From a virus: 38,533 nt of DNA. How positions within the stretch are numbered: the stretch's first letter is position 1; the number at the start of each line of letters is the position of its first letter. The stretch spans positions 1 to 38,533 of the IMG/VR virus record IMGVR_UViG_3300045284_000169. One strand, written 5' to 3'. Below, piece after piece: positions 7,901 through 15,225 of the stretch. A program made the translations under genes and the position numbers. The notes beneath the pieces are model-generated. The model worked only from the letters and a program-made list of their open reading frames with translations, was not told the origin of the DNA and made no database searches.

Positions 7901-9895
7901 GACAATCAGCGTGGCACTGTCGGCGCCGACCTTTTCGTCCGCGCGGCCCATGAGCAGCGCGGCGCGTACGTCCGGCGCGAGCCCGCCTGTGCCGATGTCG
8001 GTGGTCTGCTCGAGTTGCTGCTGGCGCTCCTCGGGCGAGCGCTGAGCTTCGAACTGGGACCGATAGTCGGGCGGCGTCTGGGTCATCAGCGAGCCGAAGT
8101 CCGACAACCCCTGCCCGATGCGTTCAGCCGGACCACCCGGTGCCGTAAAACCCTCGAGCGGTGGGCGATTGAGCGGCTCGGCGTTCGCCTGGAACTGACG
8201 CATACGGTCCTGCAGTGACTGGGTGAACTCCTGGCCCTGCTGTAGCCGGTCCTGAACGTCGCCCTGCACGCGCGAGCGCTGCTCGTCGAACCAGCGCTGG
8301 TTGTCGGCCTGCCTTTGAGATTGCGCGTTGTCGAACTGCGACCACGCGTCGCGCGCGCCCTGCGCGCCCTGCTGCACGAGCTGCTGGCCCTGGCCAATCA
8401 GGTCCGCGGCGCGTGTACTCACCTGTCGGCCGGCCTCGAGCGCACCTTCCACCGCGGTCCCGGCAGCGCGCACCACATCCTGTCCCTGGCCGAACAGGTT
8501 GCGGTAGTTGTCGCCGGCGCGCTCGGGGCTCTCCGACACCTGGCCCGTGCGCTGGGCATACGTCGCCAAGTCTGGCCCGCTCAGGTTGCGCTGCAAGCCC
8601 GACACGATCGCCGCACCCAGATAGCCAGGGTTGCTCGGCACACCAATCGCCCAACGAATGGCCTCGAGCGGGTGCTGCTCAACGTACGTCTTGGCTTGCT
8701 CGAGCGACATCTGGAAGGCTCGCGCGAAATTGCCAAGCTGGCCGCCTTCGAAAAACTGGAGCGGGCCCGCGCTTCGGCCCGAATCGCCACGCGCGCCGGC
8801 CAGGCCGCCCTCGGTGACCAGGATCGACTGGAGCGCTTTCTGACCGTCGTTGCCCAGCCACGATGCGGCGTCCGCGGCGCCACTCAGGATCTGCTGGCCC
8901 TGGTCGCCGAGTTGGCCCGCGCGCGCACCGCCGCCGCTCATGCCGGCCGTGGACTGGCCCATCGGATTGAAGCGTGACGGTGGCAAGCCGGCCGCAGTCT
9001 GGCCGCCGCCGTTGGGATCGAGTGTTGAACGGAGCAGACTCGTTGCGTCGAAGTCCCCGCCGGTGCCGCCATACTTGTCCGCGCCGAGCCTGATATCGGG
9101 TCCGATGCCGATATGCAGGTGCGTCCCGCGACCCTTGGCGTCGCCGGTATCACCCACCGGGCCCAGGTAGGTGCCGGCGCCGACCTGCTCGCCGACCTTG
9201 ACCGACGGTGCGCTGTCGAGGTGGGCGTAGTAGTACTGCAGCCCGTCGTTGCCGCGGATCAGCACGGCATTGCCCCCGACACTGTTCTCGCCGGACTCGA
9301 GCACCTGGCCGCCTTGCATCGCCACGACCGGCGTGCCGCGCGGCGCGAACAGGTCCGAACCACCATGCACGTCGCCCCAGTGCAAGTCGACCTGGCCCTG
9401 ATAGCCCTGCACGGGGAACACCCGACCAGCGCTGCGGTCAACGGGCGTCGCGTCTGTAGCGTTCGGGGCTGGCGTTGCAGGCGACTGAGCCAGCTCACTC
9501 GGCGCCGGCGCGGCGAACGGTGCTGGCGCTTGGTTCTGCTGCGCAACCCAGTCCTGGAACTTGCTCGCGCGGTCCTGCGCTTCGGGTGTCGAAGGCTGCG
9601 TGAGCGGCCCCACAGCGGGCGGAGGTGCCGAGACGACCTGCGGCTCAACCGCCGGTGCTGTGGGCTGTTGTGGCGCCGCGGGTGCAGTCGGTGAAACTGC
9701 CTGCTGGCCCACCCAGTCCTGGAATTGCTGAGCGCGTGCCGCGACATCCGACGCGTGCTGCTGTGCCGCGGCCTGCGCTGCCTGCGCGGCTTGTTGCGCG
9801 GCCTGCTCAGCGTTGCGTTTCTGCTCGCCGATCCAGTCGTCGAAAACCTGTTTGCGCGCGCCGATGGCGTCGTCGGCCAGCAGGAAACCGGGCAC
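4943..9895 (-). CDS. Large polyvalent internal virion protein (M23, lysozyme-like, ART)
   Basis: A 1650-residue multidomain protein. Residues 1-150: Gln/Ala-rich helices with FDDWIGEQ, FQDWVGQQ and FQDWVAQQ repeats. Residues about 158-266: M23 zinc peptidase with H177/D181 (HGGSD), H225 (YAHLD) and H259/H261 (THLHIG), a complete site that would cut peptide cross-links in peptidoglycan. Residues about 350-470: lysozyme/transglycosylase-like domain with candidate Glu362 (VTEGG) and GPLQFF. Residues about 797-975: ADP-ribosyltransferase fold of the ART-PolyVal type, with VYHGT, LGPGYYVTPNPDYASMYA and YDGIRGGDEGTVIFG (H803, Y829/Y830, E958 as H-Y-E candidates). Hydrophobic stretches near 715-760 and 985-1030. 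The last 600 residues are helical, with GAADMFTRTLGEYQGMAAKA, as in large polyvalent proteins. Start is GTG right after the upstream stop. Polyvalent proteins are known to be packaged and injected; wall breach plus host-protein modification is the inferred job. Confidence 0.85.
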   Translation of the reverse strand: MPGFLLADDAIGARKQVFDDWIGEQKRNAEQAAQQAAQAAQAAAQQHASDVAARAQQFQDWVGQQAVSPTAPAAPQQPTAPAVEPQVVSAPPPAVGPLTQPSTPEAQDRASKFQDWVAQQNQAPAPFAAPAPSELAQSPATPAPNATDATPVDRSAGRVFPVQGYQGQVDLHWGDVHGGSDLFAPRGTPVVAMQGGQVLESGENSVGGNAVLIRGNDGLQYYYAHLDSAPSVKVGEQVGAGTYLGPVGDTGDAKGRGTHLHIGIGPDIRLGADKYGGTGGDFDATSLLRSTLDPNGGGQTAAGLPPSRFNPMGQSTAGMSGGGARAGQLGDQGQQILSGAADAASWLGNDGQKALQSILVTEGGLAGARGDSGRSAGPLQFFEGGQLGNFARAFQMSLEQAKTYVEQHPLEAIRWAIGVPSNPGYLGAAIVSGLQRNLSGPDLATYAQRTGQVSESPERAGDNYRNLFGQGQDVVRAAGTAVEGALEAGRQVSTRAADLIGQGQQLVQQGAQGARDAWSQFDNAQSQRQADNQRWFDEQRSRVQGDVQDRLQQGQEFTQSLQDRMRQFQANAEPLNRPPLEGFTAPGGPAERIGQGLSDFGSLMTQTPPDYRSQFEAQRSPEERQQQLEQTTDIGTGGLAPDVRAALLMGRADEKVGADSATLIVQKAKDMGWEPDERQERLATGVLSALTPLNVMSLLVTGPEQLTMKALAEGAMFLGLSGVGGVAGSELFPDSPIAPLVGALALPIAGPAALRGVRAGLGTPTAQAALRARQPAQAEAGFAAGMPRRPSVEPEVPTTRVYHGTTSDFDRVRTDLPAVEGENTLGPGYYVTPNPDYASMYARDQRGHYDEPSYVGANVRAIDMPSNAKLFDLQTADDVTPGEIERLSQVLRTRDPERAATLQYVKQTVADAGGEATDLASPDALWRFLTTGRDALSVTEANRLIERAGYDGIRGGDEGTVIFGSKLNTLRNAISGRQGGQIDPEHAIRLGSAAIGGYAGYQSTPEDAGPLERAGRTLGGVGLGLAAPGLAKAAITRPQIDQTILESLRRGGVTAGPPAPSGRVVGRNVGTVMDMTKQGILLDPVGRIMDMVSNTIELVRQPAALAMAGRGPEAAAGLAALGRAIPEALQNSKLALQGLQVPTLGQGAGWTGRSGAVFRVMGAADMFTRTLGEYQGMAAKAFQMLDEANIKPGTPQADQYLAQHADELYREGARSGSTSVFGQSKQAGQQSSQLDKLMAGFSNTKEHLLNSSSLRDKALGTLLDFEIPFSGTPSRVWQTALQRVPGITQVSGVARIAKALEKGDAFAAQKAFGEMALESMIQAQVAQGIREGNITGPDDPEHPSSVQVAGQWIPIKTFGVYGVPMGVMAAFAESWEKTGRQPDPEVTDRVGAALNASMKPIVEGVPGFQLVKTLASLGQGGLTRGVTDTASDIVGRFSPSILARAENMVDPFVRDIATRGPQQIWEPTFARNVALAHFLPPKLDPTTGEPRGRGVSILGGATKPSSELTAELARLERKGYQVSPPDDKPSSVTINGVPVPVKDGSPEQRAMVKARGELLAQISQQMKQPSYARMTDDQKAQMWSSMIDRTAKYQAGAWLQSVDPLTAGRILGRGRPIAGRLQDMDETEQINQQVAQTNLIRRQQREMARA

Positions 9896-10447
9896 TCAGA
9901 CTCCCGCCGCTGACGGCACGAGTGGCTGGCCGTTCGGGCCCAGGATGACCGGTGCTGGCTGCATCGGCTGGCCTGGCACGAGTGGTGCGCTAAGGGCGGG
10001 CGCGGTTGGGGGTACCTGGACTACCGGCGCCGGTGCAGCCAATGCCGGAGCCGCCACCGGAGGTGTGAGCGGTAGACCCGGCAAGGCGATGGTCGGCGCC
10101 GGTAGGACAGGAGCCGGCGGTGGAGTTGGCGGCGGCAGGGACACCCCCAATCGCTCCACCACCTTCAGGAACTGCTGCGGGTCGCGCCGTGCCTCGGCCT
10201 GCAGGAACGGGCGATCATCGTTCTGATAGGCCGCGCGGTAGAGCGAGTCGATCTGCTCGTTCTGCATGCGCTCCATGTCCGGGTGGTCGCCCTGGTTGCC
10301 GAACACGGCCGTCGCGAGGTGCTCAGCGTCGGTGTTCACCTCGTGCGTGATCTCGTCGCGCAGCTGGACGAGCTCGTTCTGGTTGGTTTTGCGAGCGTAA
10401 GCCACTACGCGTACCGCCAGGTCGGGTGGTGATCGAACTGGAGGCAC
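9896..10447 (-). CDS. Pro-rich protein downstream of portal, unknown
   Basis: A 183-residue protein. Residues 1-105 are helical and charged (NELVQLRDEITHEVNTDAEH, EARRDPQQFLKVVERLGV); residues 106-183 are a Pro/Ala/Val-rich low-complexity tail. Likely GTG start at 10447. It lies between portal and the polyvalent protein and its stop abuts the GTG of the latter. The helical part could be a small assembly chaperone or linker to the portal; no family recognised. Confidence 0.6.
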   Translation of the reverse strand: MPPVRSPPDLAVRVVAYARKTNQNELVQLRDEITHEVNTDAEHLATAVFGNQGDHPDMERMQNEQIDSLYRAAYQNDDRPFLQAEARRDPQQFLKVVERLGVSLPPPTPPPAPVLPAPTIALPGLPLTPPVAAPALAAPAPVVQVPPTAPALSAPLVPGQPMQPAPVILGPNGQPLVPSAAGV

Positions 10448-10510
10448 CCGCGGAACGTCATCCAGTGGACCAGGACCGTCCGGCTGCGATACCAGCGCAT
10501 CCGAAACCGG

Positions 10511-12484
10511 CTACCCCTGCTGGGCACCCTGCACGACCTGTTGGTATGGCGGTGGTCCGACGCCGGCGCCGTTCGGTGCCGCGGCGAGCGCACCCAGGTC
10601 TGGCACCCCACCCATGCCGGGCCCGCCACCTTCGAACACACCCGGCTGCGGTTGCATGCCGCCAGGACCAGGCAACCCTGGTTGACCAGGAAGCTGCCCC
10701 TGCATCGCCATCTGCTCGGCACTCTGCGCCTTCTGGAGCAGGTCGCCCCGCCCGGCGAGCATAAAGACCTGGGAATCGAGCCACTTCTCGTATGCGGGGC
10801 TCGCCCGAATTCTGTCCCGTGCGATTGAACGCCTGACCTCGTCGGGGTTGTCGCCCAGGTACTCGACCGCTTCGTCCTTGCCCCACGTGCCCGCGGCGAG
10901 CCGCTCGTGGGCATACCGCGCGGCAATCATTTCGTCGGTCGGGAGGGATGCCTGAACCTCCCATTTGACTTGCATGGGCTTGGCAAAATCGTCGGGACTG
11001 AGCCCGAGATAGCCCGACGAGTTGTTGTCGTCGCCCGAGTAAAACACCCACACCTTCTCGTTGATGTGCTGCGAACGGACCAGTGCCCACAGCTTCTCGG
11101 TCTGGCCGAGGAGTAGCCGCTCGAGGCCGTGGCGCACCGGGCCGACCCGCGTTCGGGTGTAGCTCAGGACCTGCGAGATGGCGAAGCCGGCGCCCTCCAT
11201 GCCGCTGAGCGTGGTCACGCGCGGGCTCTCCAGGTCGCGGATCGCCTGGTCGACCAGACTCATGTGCTTTTCGAGCGTCTCGGGACCCATGTACTGGATG
11301 CGCTGGAGCTGGCGGCCCGCGGGCAGGTTCAGGATCTCGCCGGGCTTGATGGCAATGTCGCCCTCGCGCGGAAGGCCGTCGTTGCCGATGACCGTGCTCG
11401 CCGGCGTGTCGCCGTACGTGACCAGTGGTGACAACAGGTCCCGTGCCACGTATTGGGCATGCATGGCGCGCAAGAACTGGCGGTAGCGCACCAGTTCCAA
11501 TTTGGTCCGGCCAATGCCCCAGCCGATCTTGCGGTTCTTCCAGTGGCTCATGGTCAGCCCTGGCGCGTAGTCGTACGGGACGCCAAACGGGTAGCCGTGG
11601 CGGAACTGCTTGACGATCATGCCGCTCGGGGTGCCGTTGTAGTTGGCACTCGACACGACGTACGTCACCCACTGGTCGTCCCAGTGCTCGACGAAGTCGA
11701 CCGTCGCGATAACCGAGCGATTGCCCTCGATCTCGTTGTAGCCCTGCCCAAGCTCTTCCGGGACCACGTTGCCCTGACTGTCTCGACCGAGCCGATAGCG
11801 TCGGAACGTCGAGCGCTGCGGCTTCTGCGTGACCTCCAGGACCTCGCACAGTCGGCCGCCCGACCATTGCGGATAGATGGTCCGCGGATCGACGTACACC
11901 CACGCGAACGGTGGCCCCGCGGTCTTCTTGGCTTCCTCGGTCGCGCGGTCGTAGTTGCGGTACACGTCATACGGCTCGTCCGGCTTGGGCTTCGGGATCG
12001 AGTAGCGCCCGTCCCACAAGTCGCGCTGCCAGAGCAGCTTGGTCCAGCCGCCGCCGTCGTTCAGACACGCGTCAGTGACCTGGGTCATGGTGTCGCTGCC
12101 TGGTTCGCGCGTGCCGCAGCGCCAGAGCACCTCTTCGGTCCAGTGCTCGCGGTCGGTGGCGAGCGTCTGCGCCGTGTCGCCCTCGCCGCCCTTGATGCTG
12201 ATCTTGGGTCGCTCGAGCGTCAGGATGGCGGACTGCTGAAACGCTTCCTCGGTGATGTCGGGGTCGCGCGGGTCGACGTGGACGAGGATGTAGTCCTTGT
12301 CCGCTTCGGCGAGTGCCGGCATACGCATCTCGCGCTGCATGCGCATGTGGTCGAGGTCGTCGTCCTGGTCCTTGTACAGGTCGCTGAGTTCGGTCCGCAG
12401 CGCCTGCACGTACGACGCCGTGGGCGGCTTGAGCGACTTGGCTTCGCGATCGACCGATTCGGCTTCAGCCATCGGCGGGTCCAC
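10511..12484 (-). CDS. Portal protein
   Basis: A 657-residue protein that should form the dodecameric DNA channel at the capsid vertex. Typical portal features are an N-terminal helical region (VQALRTELSDLYKDQDDDLD), an early FQQSAILTLERPKISIKG strand region, a wing with WVYVDPRTIYPQWSGG, the stem-side segment PSGMIVKQFRHGYPFGVPYD, and a helical crown (EGAGFAISQVLSYTRTRVGP). The C-terminal 90 residues are Gly/Pro/Gln-rich. The ATG at 12484 overlaps the zinc-finger gene by 20 bp; an internal ATG five codons on is an equally possible start. It follows terminase in the usual head-gene order, although three small genes intervene. Confidence 0.9.
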   Translation of the reverse strand: MDPPMAEAESVDREAKSLKPPTASYVQALRTELSDLYKDQDDDLDHMRMQREMRMPALAEADKDYILVHVDPRDPDITEEAFQQSAILTLERPKISIKGGEGDTAQTLATDREHWTEEVLWRCGTREPGSDTMTQVTDACLNDGGGWTKLLWQRDLWDGRYSIPKPKPDEPYDVYRNYDRATEEAKKTAGPPFAWVYVDPRTIYPQWSGGRLCEVLEVTQKPQRSTFRRYRLGRDSQGNVVPEELGQGYNEIEGNRSVIATVDFVEHWDDQWVTYVVSSANYNGTPSGMIVKQFRHGYPFGVPYDYAPGLTMSHWKNRKIGWGIGRTKLELVRYRQFLRAMHAQYVARDLLSPLVTYGDTPASTVIGNDGLPREGDIAIKPGEILNLPAGRQLQRIQYMGPETLEKHMSLVDQAIRDLESPRVTTLSGMEGAGFAISQVLSYTRTRVGPVRHGLERLLLGQTEKLWALVRSQHINEKVWVFYSGDDNNSSGYLGLSPDDFAKPMQVKWEVQASLPTDEMIAARYAHERLAAGTWGKDEAVEYLGDNPDEVRRSIARDRIRASPAYEKWLDSQVFMLAGRGDLLQKAQSAEQMAMQGQLPGQPGLPGPGGMQPQPGVFEGGGPGMGGVPDLGALAAAPNGAGVGPPPYQQVVQGAQQG

Positions 12485-12632
12485 CGATGCAGTCGTGGCG
12501 GCGGTCCGGGATCAGTTCATCGTGCTCAGCGCACAGGAACGCTTCACACAGCGGGCAATAGGTTTCGACGGGTCGCTGGCAGTTGGCGTGCGAGCACGTC
12601 TCGGGAATGACCGCCGCCTGCGTGTCGGTCAT
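12465..12632 (-). CDS. Mini zinc-finger protein (AN1/B-box-like)
   Basis: A 55-residue protein consisting almost wholly of one Cys/His cluster: C13, C18, C26, C29, C34, H37, H46, C48 (CSHANC, YCPLCEAFLCAEH, RRHDC). The spacing resembles AN1 or B-box type two-zinc fingers, which bind proteins rather than DNA. ATG at 12632; its 3' end overlaps the portal start by 20 bp, so it is translated in the same operon. No clear Shine-Dalgarno. Function unknown; a transcription or host-takeover adaptor is a guess. Confidence 0.65.
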   Translation of the reverse strand: MTDTQAAVIPETCSHANCQRPVETYCPLCEAFLCAEHDELIPDRRHDCIGGPADG

Positions 12633-12675
12633 CGTCACGCGCGAGTGTAGCGCTTGCGCATCGATGGCGTATCGA

Positions 12676-13311
12676 TCACGTGCGCATGCTGCGTTTGATC
12701 GACTCGGCATCGGCGCCCAGGTACTGCCAGAACACCCGCTCGAGCCCGCGGGCGTTCGCATTGATCGTCTTCGGCGTGCCGTCCAGATGCTGGCCCGTGA
12801 CCGTGAGAAAGCGGCGCGTGACGTACGCCTCGACCCAGTCCCGACGCCGGCGCCCAAGCGGTAGCGAGCCCTTGACGAAGATGCGCAGCCCATCCCCGCC
12901 CGGACTGCGTTCGGTGTAGCTGTTCAATGCTCGCACGATCTGGTCGGCCTCGCGTCCGTGCTCGCTCACGTGGTCCAGGTCGATGCCGACCAACCCCCAG
13001 CGCGGGCTGAGCGCGAAGCTGACTCCATCCCAGCCACCGTGACGGTAGGTCTCGTACGCATCGTCGAACGTGGCCCACGTCTCAGGCTCAGACGCTTCGG
13101 CCTTGGCGCCGTCGGGCTGGTAGGGCGGCTTGCTGATGCGGCCCTGACTGTCGGCGCTGTACTTCCAGACGGCCCAACTGTCGTGGGTGCGCAGTTCGAA
13201 CGGGATGTTCCAGCGTTCGACGCTGAGCGTGTGGCCTGGTCGCGTTTTCTGACGCGGTTCGCTGAGTGCTGCGATCCAGCGCGGCAGGGGCGCAAATGGC
13301 GAGTTACTCAT
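12676..13311 (-). CDS. Stand-alone archaeo-eukaryotic primase-polymerase domain
   Basis: A 211-residue protein matching the N-terminal prim-pol domain of NrS-1-type phage polymerases and P4-like primases. Visible order: SWAVWKYSADSQGRISKPPY (about 45-64), SEPETWATFDDAYETY (74-89), VSFAL and GLVGIDLDHV (D111, D113, the metal-binding DxD), ALNSYTERSPGGDGLRIFVK (129-148) and VEAYVTRRFLTVTGQHLDGT (160-179). In relatives the second motif is usually GLH; here it is GLR (R143), so catalysis may be altered. No helicase domain follows. The ATG overlaps the upstream 53-residue gene by 8 bp. It would be expected to make primers or copy DNA, but its place between terminase and portal is unusual. Confidence 0.8.
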   Translation of the reverse strand: MSNSPFAPLPRWIAALSEPRQKTRPGHTLSVERWNIPFELRTHDSWAVWKYSADSQGRISKPPYQPDGAKAEASEPETWATFDDAYETYRHGGWDGVSFALSPRWGLVGIDLDHVSEHGREADQIVRALNSYTERSPGGDGLRIFVKGSLPLGRRRRDWVEAYVTRRFLTVTGQHLDGTPKTINANARGLERVFWQYLGADAESIKRSMRT

Positions 13312-13465
13312 CGGCCGACTTGTTCTGCGGAGTCACCAGCAGAAAGTCGGAAAGAATGAACCCGACTTGTGCAAGCGCTCGTTCGACGTTCCTGGTCCGA
13401 ATCTCAAGAGATTCGACGCGTGCAGCCAGTTCGGCGATGACCAGTCGCGGATCACGGTCAATCAT
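13304..13465 (-). CDS. Small coiled-coil protein between terminase and prim-pol
   Basis: A 53-residue protein (MIDRDPRLVIAELAARVESL...) with a heptad-like helix at residues 8-35, suggesting a dimeric coiled coil. The ATG overlaps the TGA of the large terminase (ATGA) and the stop region overlaps the prim-pol start by 8 bp, so both junctions support translation-coupled expression. Function unknown. It may be an accessory subunit of terminase or of the prim-pol. Confidence 0.75.
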   Translation of the reverse strand: MIDRDPRLVIAELAARVESLEIRTRNVERALAQVGFILSDFLLVTPQNKSADE

Positions 13466-14697
13466 CGGCCGAACGCGTACCGCGAGCGGCTCACCTCGGG
13501 CGACGACTTCGCCCCAGCGTACGCCAGTGCCAATGCCGACACCGTGTCGTCGTGCGCACCCTGCGGCGCCGCGTACCTGAGCAATCCTGACGGCAACACC
13601 GTCGACTCGTACGCCAGCAGCTCACCCGTCTGCACGGGGTCATCGAGCAACGTGAGCGCACCGTCCTCGATCGCCACGCTCAGGTCGATGACTGCCGCCG
13701 CTTTCGTTGCATTCGTCGTCGTGAACGACCAGATCGGCAGTGGTGGCCGCTTCGTGCCGTCCAGGAGCATGTAGCCACGCTGCAATCGCTCGATGATCGG
13801 CGTGCCCATCGCATTACTCTCGGCCACGATGGTGCGCGGCTTGTACGCCGCGGCAATGCGGTGCAAGCGTTCGGTCTGGAACTCGTACTCGATCTGCGAG
13901 AAGCGATCCATGAACACCTGCTCCTGGGTACTCGCGTCGATCACGCTGATCACCGTGAAGTCGGACGTGCGGCCCCAGTCCACGCCGAACACGTAGGTGT
14001 GATGCTGCTCTGGTGCGCGCGGCTGTAAGCGAGCCACGGCATGCACGCCGCGGAACACGCCGGCGCCGTCGAGCTGTAAGAACTGCGCCAGGTACTCCTG
14101 GCTGAAGATGCGTTCGGGCAACTCGTGCCGCGCGGCTTCGATCTCACTGGCCGAGATGTACGGCGACGCGCTCGAGGGCATCTGCCACGACTGCCAGTCA
14201 GTCTGGAACGGGTCCTGGCCGAGCTGATACAGCGAGTGGAACGTGTCGAGTCCCTTGGGTGTGGACAGGAACCACGCGTCGCCACCGAGCACGCTGAGCG
14301 TCGGCCGCAAGCTGGCTTGCCAGACCGTTTCGAGGTCACGCACCAACGCAGCCTCGTCGACCACGATGCGGTGGTATTTTCGGCCGCGCGCGGCGTCGGG
14401 GTCGTCGAGCGACCAGCACTCAAGCGAGCCGCCGTTCGACGTGGCGATACGGTGCTGCTGCTCGCTCTTGTCCGCAGTGATGGGCTCGAGCACGATGCGC
14501 AACTGACGCCAGACTTCGTCCAGGTACTTGTACGTCGGCGCCATCCACGCGCACGTCTTGCCGTTCTGCACGCCCTCGGCCACGAGTCGAATGCCAAGCG
14601 TGGTCTTGCCCATCTGCCGGCCGCACGCGGCGACGTTGAAGCGGTGCTGCTCAGAGAGCATCGTCTGCTGCGCCTGGTGCAGCGGTGGCAACTCCAA
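13462..14697 (-). CDS. terL: Terminase large subunit
   Basis: Packaging motor ATPase and nuclease. Seen in order: adenine-binding LPPLHQAQQ, Walker A ACGRQMGKTT, Walker B RIVVDEAAL, coupling STPKGLDTF, and the RNase H-like nuclease triad in FGVDWGRTSDFTV (Asp), IVAESNAMGTP (Glu) and GAHDDTVSALALAY (Asp). The start is uncertain. The frame stays open to an ATG at 14871, but that would overlap the small terminase by 220 bp. ATG 14661 gives the neat 11-bp overlap but loses the LHQAQQ motif, which belongs to the fold. I therefore place the start at TTG 14697, which keeps the motif with a 47-bp overlap. Function is certain, start is not. Confidence 0.92.
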   Translation of the reverse strand: MELPPLHQAQQTMLSEQHRFNVAACGRQMGKTTLGIRLVAEGVQNGKTCAWMAPTYKYLDEVWRQLRIVLEPITADKSEQQHRIATSNGGSLECWSLDDPDAARGRKYHRIVVDEAALVRDLETVWQASLRPTLSVLGGDAWFLSTPKGLDTFHSLYQLGQDPFQTDWQSWQMPSSASPYISASEIEAARHELPERIFSQEYLAQFLQLDGAGVFRGVHAVARLQPRAPEQHHTYVFGVDWGRTSDFTVISVIDASTQEQVFMDRFSQIEYEFQTERLHRIAAAYKPRTIVAESNAMGTPIIERLQRGYMLLDGTKRPPLPIWSFTTTNATKAAAVIDLSVAIEDGALTLLDDPVQTGELLAYESTVLPSGLLRYAAPQGAHDDTVSALALAYAGAKSSPEVSRSRYAFGR

Positions 14698-15058
14698 GCT
14701 CTGGTGGACGTTCGACGGGCCGGAGCCCGGCGAGAAGTCGAAGGGTGGTGTCGCGCTCAACGGCAACCAACTGGGCAAGCTCGGCGGCGGATTGTTTTTC
14801 AAGCCACTCAGGGCGAGCTGCTGCCTGTAGTTGAGCCTGAATCGTGGAGACATGGGCACCGATGAGGTCAAAGATCAGGTCTCCGAGCGTCTCGGGATCG
14901 CGCGCGCGGTGTTCGTGTGCAACCTGTGCAACCCAGCGCGAAACCAGGCTGTGATCGACGTTGAACTTGGCCGCGGCCTGCACGACAGTCATGCCTGCCA
15001 GAACGGCAGCTACGGCTTCGGCGCGCAGCTCGGGCGAGTGGGCGACACCACGCGTCAT
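14651..15058 (-). CDS. terS: Terminase small subunit-like HTH protein
   Basis: A 135-residue protein with an N-terminal helix-turn-helix of the small-terminase/transposase type (ELRAEAVAAVLAGMTVVQAA, KFNVDHSLVSRWVAQ, residues about 10-45), a helical middle (TLGDLIFDLIGAHVSTIQAQ) and a flexible Pro/Ala tail. Small terminases recognise the pac or cos site and recruit the large subunit; the position directly upstream of terL fits. Its ATG overlaps the TGA of the preceding zinc-ribbon gene. The last 47-220 bp overlap terL, depending on the terL start. Confidence 0.75.
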   Translation of the reverse strand: MTRGVAHSPELRAEAVAAVLAGMTVVQAAAKFNVDHSLVSRWVAQVAHEHRARDPETLGDLIFDLIGAHVSTIQAQLQAAARPEWLEKQSAAELAQLVAVERDTTLRLLAGLRPVERPPELGVATAAPGAADDAL

Positions 15059-15225
15059 GGACGCTCATTGTGGGCTTTCGGTGGTCGGCCCATCCTGACA
15101 TCTGGCGCCCGACCCTCGAGTTGGCATTTGATGCAGTACCTGTCCCTGGATTCGGCCCGGTTTGGACAATCCGGCGTGCGGCAGATGCTTCGGCCGTTGC
15201 GAACTTCCGTGGATCGTTCGGTCAT
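15055..15225 (-). CDS. Small zinc-ribbon protein
   Basis: A 56-residue basic protein (MTERSTEVRNGRSICRTPDC...) with four cysteines in CRTPDC and CIKC spacing, probably one zinc, followed by the basic tail MGRPPKAHNERP that resembles an AT-hook (GRPPK). ATG at 15225 overlaps the stop of the upstream gene (ATGA) and its own TGA overlaps terS the same way. DNA binding is likely from composition; the role is unknown. Confidence 0.7.
   Translation of the reverse strand: MTERSTEVRNGRSICRTPDCPNRAESRDRYCIKCQLEGRAPDVRMGRPPKAHNERP

Noticed and set aside
10458-11903. 481-codon open frame antiparallel in phase to the portal gene on the same strand
   Set aside because: It lies within the portal frame, is rich in Arg/Pro/Gly from high-GC out-of-frame reading, and has no recognisable motif; the portal frame has full family patterns.
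11453-12610. 385-codon plus-strand frame opposite the portal
   Set aside because: Antisense shadow produced by GC-rich third positions; no motif and no upstream signal.
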